64,000 nucleotides of DNA from Marinobacter sp. S6332. Lineage in GTDB: Bacteria; Pseudomonadota; Gammaproteobacteria; Pseudomonadales; Oleiphilaceae. The notes under the pieces were generated by a model. It ran no database searches. It was not told where the DNA came from and saw only the letters and a list, made by a program, of their open reading frames with translations. The translations under genes and the position numbers were made by a program. Below, piece after piece: positions 27,053 to 36,197 of the stretch. Location: assembly GCF_023016045.1 (NCBI RefSeq), contig NZ_JALKAP010000001.1:300893-364892 (forward strand), written 5' to 3'. Numbering within the stretch: position 1 is the first letter of the stretch; every line of letters starts with the position of its first letter.

Positions 27053-27434
27053 ACTCAGGCCCAGCCGACCCATTCCAATCCGTATCACTCCACTGATTGA
27101 TGTGGTCTTTATCCTGCTGGTGTTTTTTATGCTGACCAGCAGGTTACTGCCTGTGGATCATCTGGAACTCGCCAATAATACAGACGGCCGCAGCACCGTG
27201 ACCGGTGAGCCACTTCCCTTGCTTACGGTTACCAAAGGCGGAGACGTTATGTGGCAAGAGCGCAATCTACCCGTTAGCGACCTCTTGCCCGCACTTCGCA
27301 ACGCAGGCATTACTGAAGTAAATCTTACAACCGCACCAGATACCCAACTAAGCCTATTCACAGCCACCTTGGGTGAATTATCGCAGAGCGGCATTCAGGC
27401 CCACTGGCAACGCGCAACAAAAGAATCCCCATGA
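27039..27434 (+). CDS. exbD: ExbD/TolR-family protein, first copy
   Basis: A 131-residue protein with one N-terminal membrane helix and a periplasmic domain. The helix carries the essential Asp (PIRITPLIDVVFILLVFFML, Asp near residue 22), which relays protons at the ExbB channel. It overlaps exbB by 14 nt and the second exbD by 4 nt, so the genes are translationally coupled. Two different exbD genes in a row suggest a heteromeric motor or one specialised for this TonB. Confidence 0.9.
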   Translation: MQLVELRPSRPIPIRITPLIDVVFILLVFFMLTSRLLPVDHLELANNTDGRSTVTGEPLPLLTVTKGGDVMWQERNLPVSDLLPALRNAGITEVNLTTAPDTQLSLFTATLGELSQSGIQAHWQRATKESP

Positions 27435-27837
27435 CTGAATTGTTTCCACCTCCCTCTACCTCCGGCAAGTCTTTGATGGAGCGGGTAGAGGATGCTCTTC
27501 TGCCACTCATCAATCTGGTTTTCCTGTTACTGATGTTTTTTATCGTGGCTGGCCAGCTTGCTGATGACCCTTTACCTGATCTGCCCGCTACACCCACAAG
27601 CAGCGAGCAACAATCGCCTCATGCTGACCTTATGGTGGACAATAAAGGGAACTGGCGAATAAATGGTGAAAATCTGGATGCGCAAGCTCTGCTGCAACGG
27701 CTACCAGAACCCGATGCACAAACCCCGCTGAAAATTGCCGCAGCCAGCAGTCTTACCATGGCAGATCTGGAAAGCCTTTTGCGCACTCTGGAAAATGGCG
27801 GTTATAAAGAAATCCTGCTGTTGACGGAGCCTGAAGC

Positions 27838-27841
<4 letters not shown>
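27431..27841 (+). CDS. exbD: ExbD/TolR-family protein, second copy
   Basis: A 136-residue paralogue of the preceding gene. The membrane helix reads VEDALLPLINLVFLLLMFFIV, in which the usual Asp of the helix (PLIDVVF in the first copy) is Asn (PLINLVF). That residue is central to proton relay, so this copy may be structural rather than proton-conducting. It overlaps both neighbours by 4 nt. The periplasmic domain is about 95 residues long. Confidence 0.88.
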
Positions 27842-28629
<788 letters not shown>

Positions 28630-28678
28630 AGACTGCTGATTGATATGAATTTTCCCAACATTTCACGGGGCTCGCCAA

Positions 28679-29530
28679 TTACTGGCGCTCAAGTACGACC
28701 AAACCGCAATCATCGTCCACGAAGCAGCTCGAATTGGCCTCCCCATCGGCGAAGCCTACTACCAGAAAGTCGCCGTCATAGCTGGCATAGATATCAAAGT
28801 TTAATGTGTCAGTGCCGGGACAGCTAGTGCCAATGCCGCCGGTTACCGTACCTTCGTATACGCCGAAGCTGGGTTCCGGGGCGTTCAGGTTTATACTGAG
28901 GTCGGAACAGTCGTCGGCCTCGTCCCCATTTTTGAAGCTCAGGTCATTGCTTTGCACCGCCGCACCCATGGCAGTGAAAGTGCCGCTGACATCATCCTGA
29001 ATCAGAGTATTGAAGTCGAGGTTATTGGCAAGAAACACGGACCTGCCCGCCCAACTGCCAACTGCGTCATTATTGGCGAAGCTCCCACTGGTCGTGCCTT
29101 TCTGAAGCACCGCCACAGCGCCGCCCGCAGTCGCGATGGCACCGTGTTCGTTTGCCGCGTCCACGAAGAAAACAGCCCGATTACCATCACTGGTAGAAAA
29201 GGCATAGAGAGTGCGGCCTTGATCCGTCACGACGCTGTTTTCCAGGTTGGTGATGAGAGTATCTGTGCTCCCGGCAATAACAACCCCGGTGGCGTTGCCG
29301 TCACTGTCGAAAGTGACTTCGATTGTCTCAAATGTCCCGCTAGCGTCCGCCGGAGCGCGCTCGAGCGTCCCGCCCCATGTGCCTTCCAGTGGAGACGCTT
29401 CAACATTTCCTCCGCCAGCGTCTTCCGATGGAGTTCCGGTATTATTGTCATCATCACTTCCACCGCAACCCGCTATCAAAAAGCTGGAGACGATGGCGGC
29501 TAAAAGTGGCCATTTCCTGAACTTTCGCAT
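28679..29530 (-). CDS. lipoprotein of unknown function
   Basis: A 283-residue protein with a lipoprotein signal peptide ending LIAGC (Cys at about 22), followed by an Asp/Gly/Asn-rich flexible linker. The rest reads as a beta-rich domain (SPLEGTWGGTLERA ... TFETIEVTFDSDGNATGVVI) with Gly and Asp turns and a few late cysteines near the C-terminus (CSDLSI, SCPGTD, SCFVDDDCG) that could form disulfides. I recognise no family. It converges on tonB; a perfect 27-bp palindrome lies upstream. Confidence 0.82.
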   Translation of the reverse strand: MRKFRKWPLLAAIVSSFLIAGCGGSDDDNNTGTPSEDAGGGNVEASPLEGTWGGTLERAPADASGTFETIEVTFDSDGNATGVVIAGSTDTLITNLENSVVTDQGRTLYAFSTSDGNRAVFFVDAANEHGAIATAGGAVAVLQKGTTSGSFANNDAVGSWAGRSVFLANNLDFNTLIQDDVSGTFTAMGAAVQSNDLSFKNGDEADDCSDLSINLNAPEPSFGVYEGTVTGGIGTSCPGTDTLNFDIYASYDGDFLVVGFADGEANSSCFVDDDCGLVVLERQ

Positions 29531-29640
29531 AATTGAACCCCTGACAATGTTTGTTTTGTGTGCGTTGATTCTCTCGCCTGTGAGTTGGGGGGGTTACTTC
29601 ATCCCCTGAAGACGTTGTCTGCCGACACATTCAATTTCTC

Positions 29641-29696
29641 AAAGAATAAACATGCAAACATCATCAATTTTGATGATGTTTGCATGTTTATTCTTT
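29641..29696. repeat. perfect 27-bp palindrome with 2-nt centre
   Basis: The arm at 29641-29667 is the exact reverse complement of 29670-29696, with TT between. The arm is AT-rich (AAAGAATAAACATGCAAACA then TCATCAA). It lies downstream of the LuxR gene and upstream of the lipoprotein gene, both on the minus strand. It could be a terminator or an operator; such a long uninterrupted palindrome is unusual. Confidence 0.85.
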
Positions 29697-29776
29697 AGTA
29701 AAAGCAATAGATCAAAGGATGATCAGTGACCGGGATAATCAGGAAATGACAAGAAAAACGCTTACAAACTAGAGCT

Positions 29777-30832
29777 CTATGATTTTCCTTGCGGTATTTG
29801 CATGCCGGCCAGTAAGGACACCATTTCTACGGTATTACGCGTGCCTGTTTTATCAAGAATACTTCTAATTTGGGTTCTTACGGTCGAAATTTTAATATCA
29901 CGACTGGCGGCGTATGCCTCCGGCGAAACACCTTCAACCAATGCTTTTGCAACCGCCAATTCGGTAGGGGAAAGACCATAGGGCTTCTCGGAAAGGCCTT
30001 TGGCGTCAGGCGCAGAGAAAGGTGTTCGCAGTATCAACAAGGCCAACGCGCCGCCCTCGCTGGCAACGATATTCTGCTCCGGCCGAAGTGGTGTTATGGT
30101 TATTTCGAGGCTCGTTCGACCATGCTCTCCAATAATCGGCAGGAAAGCTAGGGGGAGACTTGCGGGTGCTTGGCAAGCCAGCTTTATAAGGCTAAGCAGC
30201 CTTGAATGGGCGGTGGAGTCAGTCAAACCTATATTTCCGTTTCGTATAACTAAAGAGCATTGCTGGTCGCGATAGGAATCACATGCAGAGTTCATGTACC
30301 AGATATGGCCAGAGGCATCGGCCACTGCGGCGGGTTGAGGCATGTGGTCGATAGCAGAATAAAGCCATGCTGTATCCTCTTGGCGTTTTCGGAATACGTC
30401 ACGAAGGCGGAGTATATGTGGCAGATGATGCAAAATACGTTGCAAAAGCACCAAAATGTCATTGTTCATGATCTGATGCTGGGGGGAGCCCAAAATAAAC
30501 CGGACGTATTCACTTCTTCGCAAGTCTGCGCCAGATAGCGACACGCTGCGCTTCCTGCAAACACCAGAGCTTTCAGTTATCAACCGGTGTATGAGCGAAT
30601 TTACGATAAAGCTATATTCCAAATGACGCTTGTTGGCATCTGTATTCGACCAAAAACTGACAACTTCCCTTGGCAGTTGTTCACTTAACTTCTTTTCAAG
30701 AACATTCGCTCCCTCCGGGCGCGTTCCTGCAGCGAGCTCTGTCATAATCTCCTGCCATCTCGATTCATCCGCTGCCGCGCCGTAAAGTGAACTGATGATG
30801 TTGTCGGCCTGCTTCCAAAAGTCTTTTTTCAC
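29777..30832 (-). CDS. LuxR-type helix-turn-helix transcriptional regulator
   Basis: A 351-residue regulator. The C-terminal 60 residues hold the LuxR/NarL helix-turn-helix (YGLSPTELAVAKALVEGVSPEAYAAS ... KISTVRTQIRSILDKTGTRNTVEMV). The middle contains a PAS-like segment (AIDHMPQPAAVADASGHIWYMNSA), so it probably senses a small ligand rather than being phosphorylated. There is no receiver domain and no autoinducer-binding domain. It is a lone gene; its targets are unknown, the lipoprotein downstream being one candidate. Confidence 0.88.
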   Translation of the reverse strand: MKKDFWKQADNIISSLYGAAADESRWQEIMTELAAGTRPEGANVLEKKLSEQLPREVVSFWSNTDANKRHLEYSFIVNSLIHRLITESSGVCRKRSVSLSGADLRRSEYVRFILGSPQHQIMNNDILVLLQRILHHLPHILRLRDVFRKRQEDTAWLYSAIDHMPQPAAVADASGHIWYMNSACDSYRDQQCSLVIRNGNIGLTDSTAHSRLLSLIKLACQAPASLPLAFLPIIGEHGRTSLEITITPLRPEQNIVASEGGALALLILRTPFSAPDAKGLSEKPYGLSPTELAVAKALVEGVSPEAYAASRDIKISTVRTQIRSILDKTGTRNTVEMVSLLAGMQIPQGKS

Positions 30833-31129
30833 ACAACCCCGCTAACATTCTGTTGGCCATCAGGTCTAAAAAGGTATAGCAGAATGTACAAAAAACCGAC
30901 AGTTTGGCGAGTTAAATTCTGAGGCGGGCTGGTTGCCGATGTCCTTCGTCGAAGACTGACGGCCAAGAACGCTGAAATCAGATTGAGACAAATCGTCGCA
31001 ACTTATCAATATCTGGGAACAGGCCGTCCGATTTGTATTTCAGGCAGGTCATAGCAAACCCACAGTTTGACCGTTATTCTGGTTGAAATCTTTTACCCAG
31101 ACCATGAGGCGTGTAGCCCTTCAACAGAT
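30833..31129. other. intergenic region between divergent genes, nothing recognised
   Basis: About 300 bp between the LuxR regulator and the SprT-like gene. I see no convincing small gene, RNA or repeat; it presumably holds the two divergent promoters. A TTG at 31067 could extend the SprT-like gene into it. Confidence 0.4.
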
Positions 31130-31849
31130 ATGACCGACCCGAAATTTCAAGCCCGCAAGCTCGGCGAATTAATGTGCACTGTTACCGAACTGATTCTCTG
31201 GCAACCCGCCGCCAGCTGGGTTCAAGAAAGGGCCCATGGCAGCACACTCGCATGCCGAGTAGGTTCGGGCCAAGCCACCTACCATCGTTTTGATCCACAG
31301 CGCAAACAGCACCAAATTACCTACGGCCTACGAATGATTCAGGCCAAGCAACAACCTGATACGGCCACTGGCTGGCTCTCAGCCCGGGAAATACACAAAC
31401 GAGGTTATTTTGAGGGTGAGCTGAGCACGCTTAACTTACTCGCACACACCTGTTGTCACGAGTTCGCACACTTGCTGCAACACAGTGCTGGCCATAGATA
31501 TCGTGGTTCGGTGCACAACCGGTACTTTTACAACATTCTTGATGAGTTGCATGAGAGTGGCGGCGCTGGCGCGGTGCGACAGGCTCTTGCAGAGCATTCA
31601 CAGCAGCTGGGAATGGCTTTGTCTGAGCGGTCTTTTGAACTGCCTGATACGCGCCTGCAGCGAGCAGAATGGAGTGTTGGCGATACGGTCCTCTTCGCCC
31701 ACGGCCTGCATGAGTTTCAGGGCGAGATTACAAGAGTGAACCGAAAAACCTGCACTGTTGACGGCACGGGTAGATTCCTGGGCAAGCGTTACCGGGTGCC
31801 AATGCAGATGTTGCAGCGTGCAACACAGCAGGGTGCTGCTACTCTCTAA
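31130..31849 (+). CDS. SprT-like putative zinc metallopeptidase
   Basis: About 239 residues from the ATG at 31130 (a TTG at 31067 is possible). The zinc motif HEFAH (about 110-114), with a further His in GSVHNRYF about 15 residues on, matches the SprT/Spartan-type HExxH...H arrangement, and the preceding segment LNLLAHTCCHEFAHLLQH fits. The C-terminal 60 residues (WSVGDTVLFAHGLHEFQGEITRVNRKTCTV) look like a small SH3/KOW-type beta barrel. In bacteria SprT-like proteins are poorly understood; eukaryotic relatives digest DNA-protein crosslinks. It is 40 nt upstream of the wax ester synthase on the same strand. Confidence 0.75.
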   Translation: MTDPKFQARKLGELMCTVTELILWQPAASWVQERAHGSTLACRVGSGQATYHRFDPQRKQHQITYGLRMIQAKQQPDTATGWLSAREIHKRGYFEGELSTLNLLAHTCCHEFAHLLQHSAGHRYRGSVHNRYFYNILDELHESGGAGAVRQALAEHSQQLGMALSERSFELPDTRLQRAEWSVGDTVLFAHGLHEFQGEITRVNRKTCTVDGTGRFLGKRYRVPMQMLQRATQQGAATL

Positions 31850-31889
31850 CTGAAGCAAGACCAATAACACGAATAAAAAAGGACGCCCC

Positions 31890-33287
31890 GTGAAGCCTCT
31901 GAGCCCGACCGACCAGCTTTTTCTCTGGCTTGAAAAGCGCCAGCAACCCATGCACGTAGGCGGGCTGCAGATTTTTTCATTTCCAGAAGATGCGCCCGAC
32001 GACTACGTATCCAAACTTGCGGAGCAGCTTCGAAGCGATACGGAAGTAACCGCGCCGTTCAATCAGCGGTTGGACAGCCGCTTGGCGCAACCTGTGTGGG
32101 TTCATGATGATCATCTCGATCTGGAGCACCACTTCCGGTTTGAAGCTCTGCCTACCCCGGGTCGTATTCGGGAGCTGCTTGCGTTTGTTTCTGCCGAACA
32201 TTCCCACTTAATGGATCGGGAACGTCCGTTGTGGGAGTTTCATCTGATCGAGGGGTTGAGCGACAGGCAGTTTGCGGTTTACATCAAGGTGCACCATTCC
32301 TTGGTAGATGGCGTTTCGGCCATGCGAATGACTCAGCGAATGCTGTCCACAGACCCTTCAAAACGCAACATGCCGCCAGTGTGGGATCTATCCGTGAGGG
32401 CGGGGCGAAAAGAGGATAGAAGCGAACCGTCTCTCTGGCACAGCATTGGCCACTTGCTGGGCGCTTCGGGAAAACAGTTAAGCACGGTGCCGACCGTAGC
32501 ACGGGAACTACTGCGCACTGTGAAGGCGGCACGCAAGGACCCTGCCTACAACTCCATTTTCCACGCACCACGCAGTATTCTGAACCGGAAAATTACCGGT
32601 TCCCGCCGGTTTGCGGCTCAATCCTACTGCTTGAAGCGCATCAAAGCGGTGTGCCATGCTCATGACACCACCGTAAACGATGTGGTCACGGCCATGTGCG
32701 CCAGTGCGTTGCGCACCTATCTTATGAATCTGGACGCTCTGCCCGATAAGCCCTTGATCGCTATGGTGCCGGTCTCCTTGCGCAAGTACCAAAAGTCTGA
32801 CGGCAGCGAATCCGAAGGTCGGCAAGCCGAAGGCAATCAGGTGGGCGTTATTCTGGCTAACCTGCATACAGACGAAGGCAACGCTGTTACGCGGCTACGG
32901 AAAATCCACCAAGGCATGCAAGAAGGGAAAGATCGCTACGCCCATATGTCACCCGAAGAGATCCTCAACTACACCGCACTGACTTTGGCGCCAGCGGCCT
33001 TTAATCTGCTAACCGGCATGGCTCCGAAGTGGCAAACGTTCAATGTGGTAATTTCCAACGTGCCCGGGCCAAAAGAAGCCTGTTACTGGAACGGCGCCAA
33101 GCTTGAGGGTATGTATCCCGTCTCCATCGCCATGGACCGTTTGGCCCTGAATATGACTCTGACCAGCTATAACGATCAGGTGGAGTTTGGCTTGATCGGC
33201 TGCCGCCGCACGCTACCTAGCCTCCAGAGGATGCTGGACTATCTGGAGGACGGTCTGGTGGAGCTTGAGCGGGCTCTTGTCAGTTAA
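31890..33287 (+). CDS. wax ester synthase/acyl-CoA:diacylglycerol acyltransferase
   Basis: A 465-residue WS/DGAT enzyme starting at GTG with AAAGGA upstream. The active-site motif HHSLVDG is at 135-141, with the PLWE motif at 113-116 and the C-terminal NVVISNVPGP segment in place. It joins fatty acyl-CoA to fatty alcohols (wax esters) or diacylglycerol (triacylglycerol) to make storage lipid. The opening SPTDQLFLWLEKRQQPMHVG and many internal stretches match Marinobacter enzymes as I remember them. The enzyme is usually membrane-associated without true transmembrane helices. No fatty acyl reductase gene is adjacent. Confidence 0.96.
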   Translation: MKPLSPTDQLFLWLEKRQQPMHVGGLQIFSFPEDAPDDYVSKLAEQLRSDTEVTAPFNQRLDSRLAQPVWVHDDHLDLEHHFRFEALPTPGRIRELLAFVSAEHSHLMDRERPLWEFHLIEGLSDRQFAVYIKVHHSLVDGVSAMRMTQRMLSTDPSKRNMPPVWDLSVRAGRKEDRSEPSLWHSIGHLLGASGKQLSTVPTVARELLRTVKAARKDPAYNSIFHAPRSILNRKITGSRRFAAQSYCLKRIKAVCHAHDTTVNDVVTAMCASALRTYLMNLDALPDKPLIAMVPVSLRKYQKSDGSESEGRQAEGNQVGVILANLHTDEGNAVTRLRKIHQGMQEGKDRYAHMSPEEILNYTALTLAPAAFNLLTGMAPKWQTFNVVISNVPGPKEACYWNGAKLEGMYPVSIAMDRLALNMTLTSYNDQVEFGLIGCRRTLPSLQRMLDYLEDGLVELERALVS

Positions 33288-33687
33288 ATTTCACGTCCCG
33301 GTTTCGCTCTGAAATCTGGTCGTTCAGTGTCCAGAAGTCGTATAGCAGCCCAATCAGGAAGAGGCCGCCGGTCAGCAGGTAGATAACCCCTGTGATCCAC
33401 TTACCCATGTACATGCGGTGCAAGCCAAATACGCCAGTGAAGGTGAGTAGTAGCCAGCCGACGCTGTAATTTATCTCGCCCTCGTGGAAGCGGTGGTCGG
33501 CTTGTTCGTCCATGGAGGGGATCAGAAAGAAGTCGATTATCCAGCCGATTAGGAAGAATCCGAACGTGAAGAACCAGATGGTTCCGGTAATGGGTTTGCC
33601 GTAGTAGAAACGGTGAGAGCCTAAAAAGCCGAAGATCCAGAGCAGGTATCCTAGTAGTTTGCTGTGGGTGTCTGGTCGGGTGATCAT
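33280..33687 (-). CDS. small membrane protein with two TM2 domains
   Basis: A 135-residue protein containing two copies of the TM2 helical hairpin, about 8-60 (LLWIFGFLGSHRFYYGKPITG ... LIGWIIDFF) and 73-125 (LLLTFTGVFGLHRMYMGKWITG ... LIGLLYDFW). Each has the G-x-HR-Y-G loop between helices, so the gene looks like an internal duplication. GGAG lies upstream of the ATG. The function of bacterial TM2 proteins is unsettled. It overlaps the 3' end of the wax ester synthase gene by 8 nt, convergently. Confidence 0.92.
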   Translation of the reverse strand: MITRPDTHSKLLGYLLWIFGFLGSHRFYYGKPITGTIWFFTFGFFLIGWIIDFFLIPSMDEQADHRFHEGEINYSVGWLLLTFTGVFGLHRMYMGKWITGVIYLLTGGLFLIGLLYDFWTLNDQISERNRDVKFN

Positions 33688-33772
33688 GGTTGCTCCGGTG
33701 ATAAGGGTTGGCTATAGCCGTATATGGGGTTATTTATGTCATTCCACAAGGTCTGAAACCTGAGTGCCGGGC

Positions 33773-33859
33773 CGGAGGGTGGCGTATATTCTCCTTGGAA
33801 AAAATAACTCGCTGCGCTCAGACATCTTTTTTCTGGCGGAGAATATACGCCACCCTCCG
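33773..33859. repeat. long hairpin element, copy B
   Basis: Arms of 22 bp are perfect inverted repeats (33773-33794 and 33838-33859; CGGAGGGTGGCGTATATTCT then CC). The 43-nt apical part (33795-33837) has an inner clamp GAAAAAA (33798-33804) / TTTTTTC (33827-33833) around TAACTCGCTGCGCTCAGACA. The arms match no other hairpin here. It lies between an AraC gene (stop at 33909) and the TM2 gene, both on the minus strand. Confidence 0.8.
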
Positions 33860-33908
33860 TCCTTTTAACTCTTGCAATAAATCCAGATGCAAACGGATTT
33901 TGGCACTA

Positions 33909-35015
33909 TTAAGGCCCTAACTCCGGAGCTGGGTCGGGACCGCCTTCTCGGAATTCGCTGGCGGATTTCCCGGTCCACTTTTTGAATGCGCGACTGAAGT
34001 TGGAGAGGTCGGCGTAGCCCAGTTCGTAAGCGATTTCACTCACGGATTGGTTGGTGTAGCGTAATAGCTGAATGGCGCGGTCTTTGAGCACGGATTCTAC
34101 AATTTCACGGTAACTGGTTTCTCGTTCCGCCAACCGTCGCTTTAGTGTTCTGGAGGAGACGCAAAAGCGTTCCGCCATGGCTTCAAGCGAAGGCAGCGGG
34201 CCGGGCATCATTCGCAGCATGTTGCGCACGGCCATGGCAAGGTCGCCTTGGTCCTTGAGGGCCTTCTGTAATTCAAATTCACACTCATCTCTGGCCAGAC
34301 GGGAAGCGTCTGCGTCGGCCAAGCGCATGCGCACATCCAGCAGTGTTTTCGGGAGCACCAGCATCTCATCAGGCTGGTCATACTGAAACTTGACCGGCAA
34401 CTGGTCGGCAAACTGGTGGTAATAGGCAGGCTCTGCGCCGCTGAGGCGAACGGTTACGCCGGGAAGCTTGCCGTGATCGAGGGCAAATCCGCGTTTTTCA
34501 GCATCGCTACGGTCCAATAGCTGTTCAGTGAGCATCACCAGTGTGGCGCTGACGGTTTCTGCCAGAAACGGATAGAGGCTTGGCACGTCGAACTCGGTGC
34601 AGAGCTTCACCAGTACGTGCTCATCAGTTTCTGACTGGCTCATGCTCAAAAACGGCGCTCGTAGCTGCAGGTAGCGACGAACGGAATCCAGCGCTCCGGC
34701 AAACGTAGGGCTGGTTAATGCAGCAAACCCAAGCGTGCCGTGAATGGTTACCCGCAGCTCTCTGGCCAGCATGAAGCTCAGTCCGCCTTTGCCAGCGAGT
34801 TTCAGTGCGCGCTCGGCCATAACCATGGCATCGGTAACAAACACACGGCTATCGTTGGCTTTCAGTTCTTGAGCATTAACGTTAAGGCCTTCATATAGCT
34901 GACGATCGTTATGGCCAAGCTGCTGTACGGTTTTGGCCAACACCCGCATGTACACGCCAGGCACTAGGAAGAGTCCCAGCATTTGCCGTTCTTTTTCCGA
35001 CCCGGAAATCGCCAT
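33909..35015 (-). CDS. AraC-family transcriptional regulator (arm domain)
   Basis: About 368 residues from the ATG at 35015 (an upstream in-frame start is possible). The N-terminal 200 residues form the ligand-binding arm domain typical of the OruR/ArgR-like AraC group (LARELRVTIHGTLGFAALTSPT). The C-terminal two helix-turn-helix motifs (about 270-360: MAERFCVSSRTLKRRLAERETSY ... ISEIAYELGYADLSNFSRAFKKW) bind DNA. It is divergent from the metal-dependent hydrolase gene, the classic arrangement for a local activator, and that gene is its likely target. Confidence 0.9.
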   Translation of the reverse strand: MAISGSEKERQMLGLFLVPGVYMRVLAKTVQQLGHNDRQLYEGLNVNAQELKANDSRVFVTDAMVMAERALKLAGKGGLSFMLARELRVTIHGTLGFAALTSPTFAGALDSVRRYLQLRAPFLSMSQSETDEHVLVKLCTEFDVPSLYPFLAETVSATLVMLTEQLLDRSDAEKRGFALDHGKLPGVTVRLSGAEPAYYHQFADQLPVKFQYDQPDEMLVLPKTLLDVRMRLADADASRLARDECEFELQKALKDQGDLAMAVRNMLRMMPGPLPSLEAMAERFCVSSRTLKRRLAERETSYREIVESVLKDRAIQLLRYTNQSVSEIAYELGYADLSNFSRAFKKWTGKSASEFREGGPDPAPELGP

Positions 35016-35246
35016 AGAGTGCCCTGTCTTTGCGTGAGTGCTGCTTGAGTGCTGTTTCCTAAAGACTCTAGCAGAAGCCTGCAACCATCACAGTGGGAGA
35101 GATTGCACACCAGGCAGCGTCGCGCTGGCCAACTTCATGTCACTGTGTCCTATTTTGAATGGTGAGCGGCCCGCTTTCGCATTCACCTCAATCGTCGACT
35201 CCAACACACTGGCTACATGACATCAGCCAATGTGAGGAGTAAACCC

Positions 35247-36152
35247 ATGCTGAGTACTAAAACCGCCCCAAACCCGATTACCTTAGACAACAGAGGGTCA
35301 AAAACGCCAGATAACGTCGACATCAAAGCCCAACGCATGGGTTTTGAGTTTGATGAGCAGGTGCCGCAATATTGGATGGAAGAGAGCCCTTTTTTTAGCC
35401 ATCTCATGAATGCACTTTCGGTGCTCTTTCCGCAGGGAGAACAGTTTTTTGTGGATTCTGTCCGTGCCTTCCGGGATCAAATTGACGATCCGAAATTGAA
35501 AGCGGAAGTGCGGGGCTTTATTGGCCAAGAAGCCATGCACTCACTGGAACATATGGCCATGAACCAGCATGTGCGGGATCGCGGCATGCCGGTAGACGAA
35601 ATGGAAAAACAACTGAACGTCGTTCTGGATGTCGCCAAACTGCTACCAAAGCGCCATCAACTGGCCATTACCTGCGCCCTTGAGCACATAACCGCCATGA
35701 TGGCGGATATGCTTCTGGAACGCGACGATGTGCGCGAGGGCATGCATGAGACCATGCGCCCGCTCTGGGCGTGGCATGCTATCGAGGAGACCGAGCACAA
35801 GGCCGTGGCTTACGATGTGTTCCAGCAGGTGGGTGGTACTTATGCCGAGCGAACCTTTTATCTCATTTTCAGTACCGCCGCACTTGGAGTGATGGCCTCG
35901 TATTTCACCGGACGCATGATGCTGAACGACGCCAAACGCTTCTCGATAACCGATACCGGCAAGAGCTTGTGGCGCATGTGGGGCAAGAACGGTACTTTCT
36001 CAAGCCTAATACCTACCTGGTTTGGTTACTTCAAACCGGGCTACCACCCTTGGGACAATGACAACAGCGAGTTGATTGCGCGGTTCAAGGCTGAGATTCA
36101 GGCATACATCGCACCGGAGTACCAGAACGGGAATCGCAAAACCCTACAGTGA
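35247..36152 (+). CDS. predicted metal-dependent hydrolase (PF10118-like)
   Basis: About 301 residues from the ATG at 35247, chosen for AGGAG 8 nt upstream. It is an all-helical protein with ferritin-like spaced metal ligands: EAMHSLEH (about residues 94-101), CALEHITAMM and HAIEETEHKAV, a set of Glu and E-x-x-H residues that could bind two metals. A membrane-like helix (FYLIFSTAALGVMASYF) follows. Proteins of this family are annotated metal-dependent hydrolase on weak grounds; the reaction is unproven. It is divergent from an AraC regulator, which suggests substrate-induced expression, perhaps in lipid or hydrocarbon metabolism. Confidence 0.82.
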   Translation: MLSTKTAPNPITLDNRGSKTPDNVDIKAQRMGFEFDEQVPQYWMEESPFFSHLMNALSVLFPQGEQFFVDSVRAFRDQIDDPKLKAEVRGFIGQEAMHSLEHMAMNQHVRDRGMPVDEMEKQLNVVLDVAKLLPKRHQLAITCALEHITAMMADMLLERDDVREGMHETMRPLWAWHAIEETEHKAVAYDVFQQVGGTYAERTFYLIFSTAALGVMASYFTGRMMLNDAKRFSITDTGKSLWRMWGKNGTFSSLIPTWFGYFKPGYHPWDNDNSELIARFKAEIQAYIAPEYQNGNRKTLQ

Positions 36153-36197
36153 TTACGCTACACAACGGAACAGGCCAGCAAGACAACGCTGGCCTGC

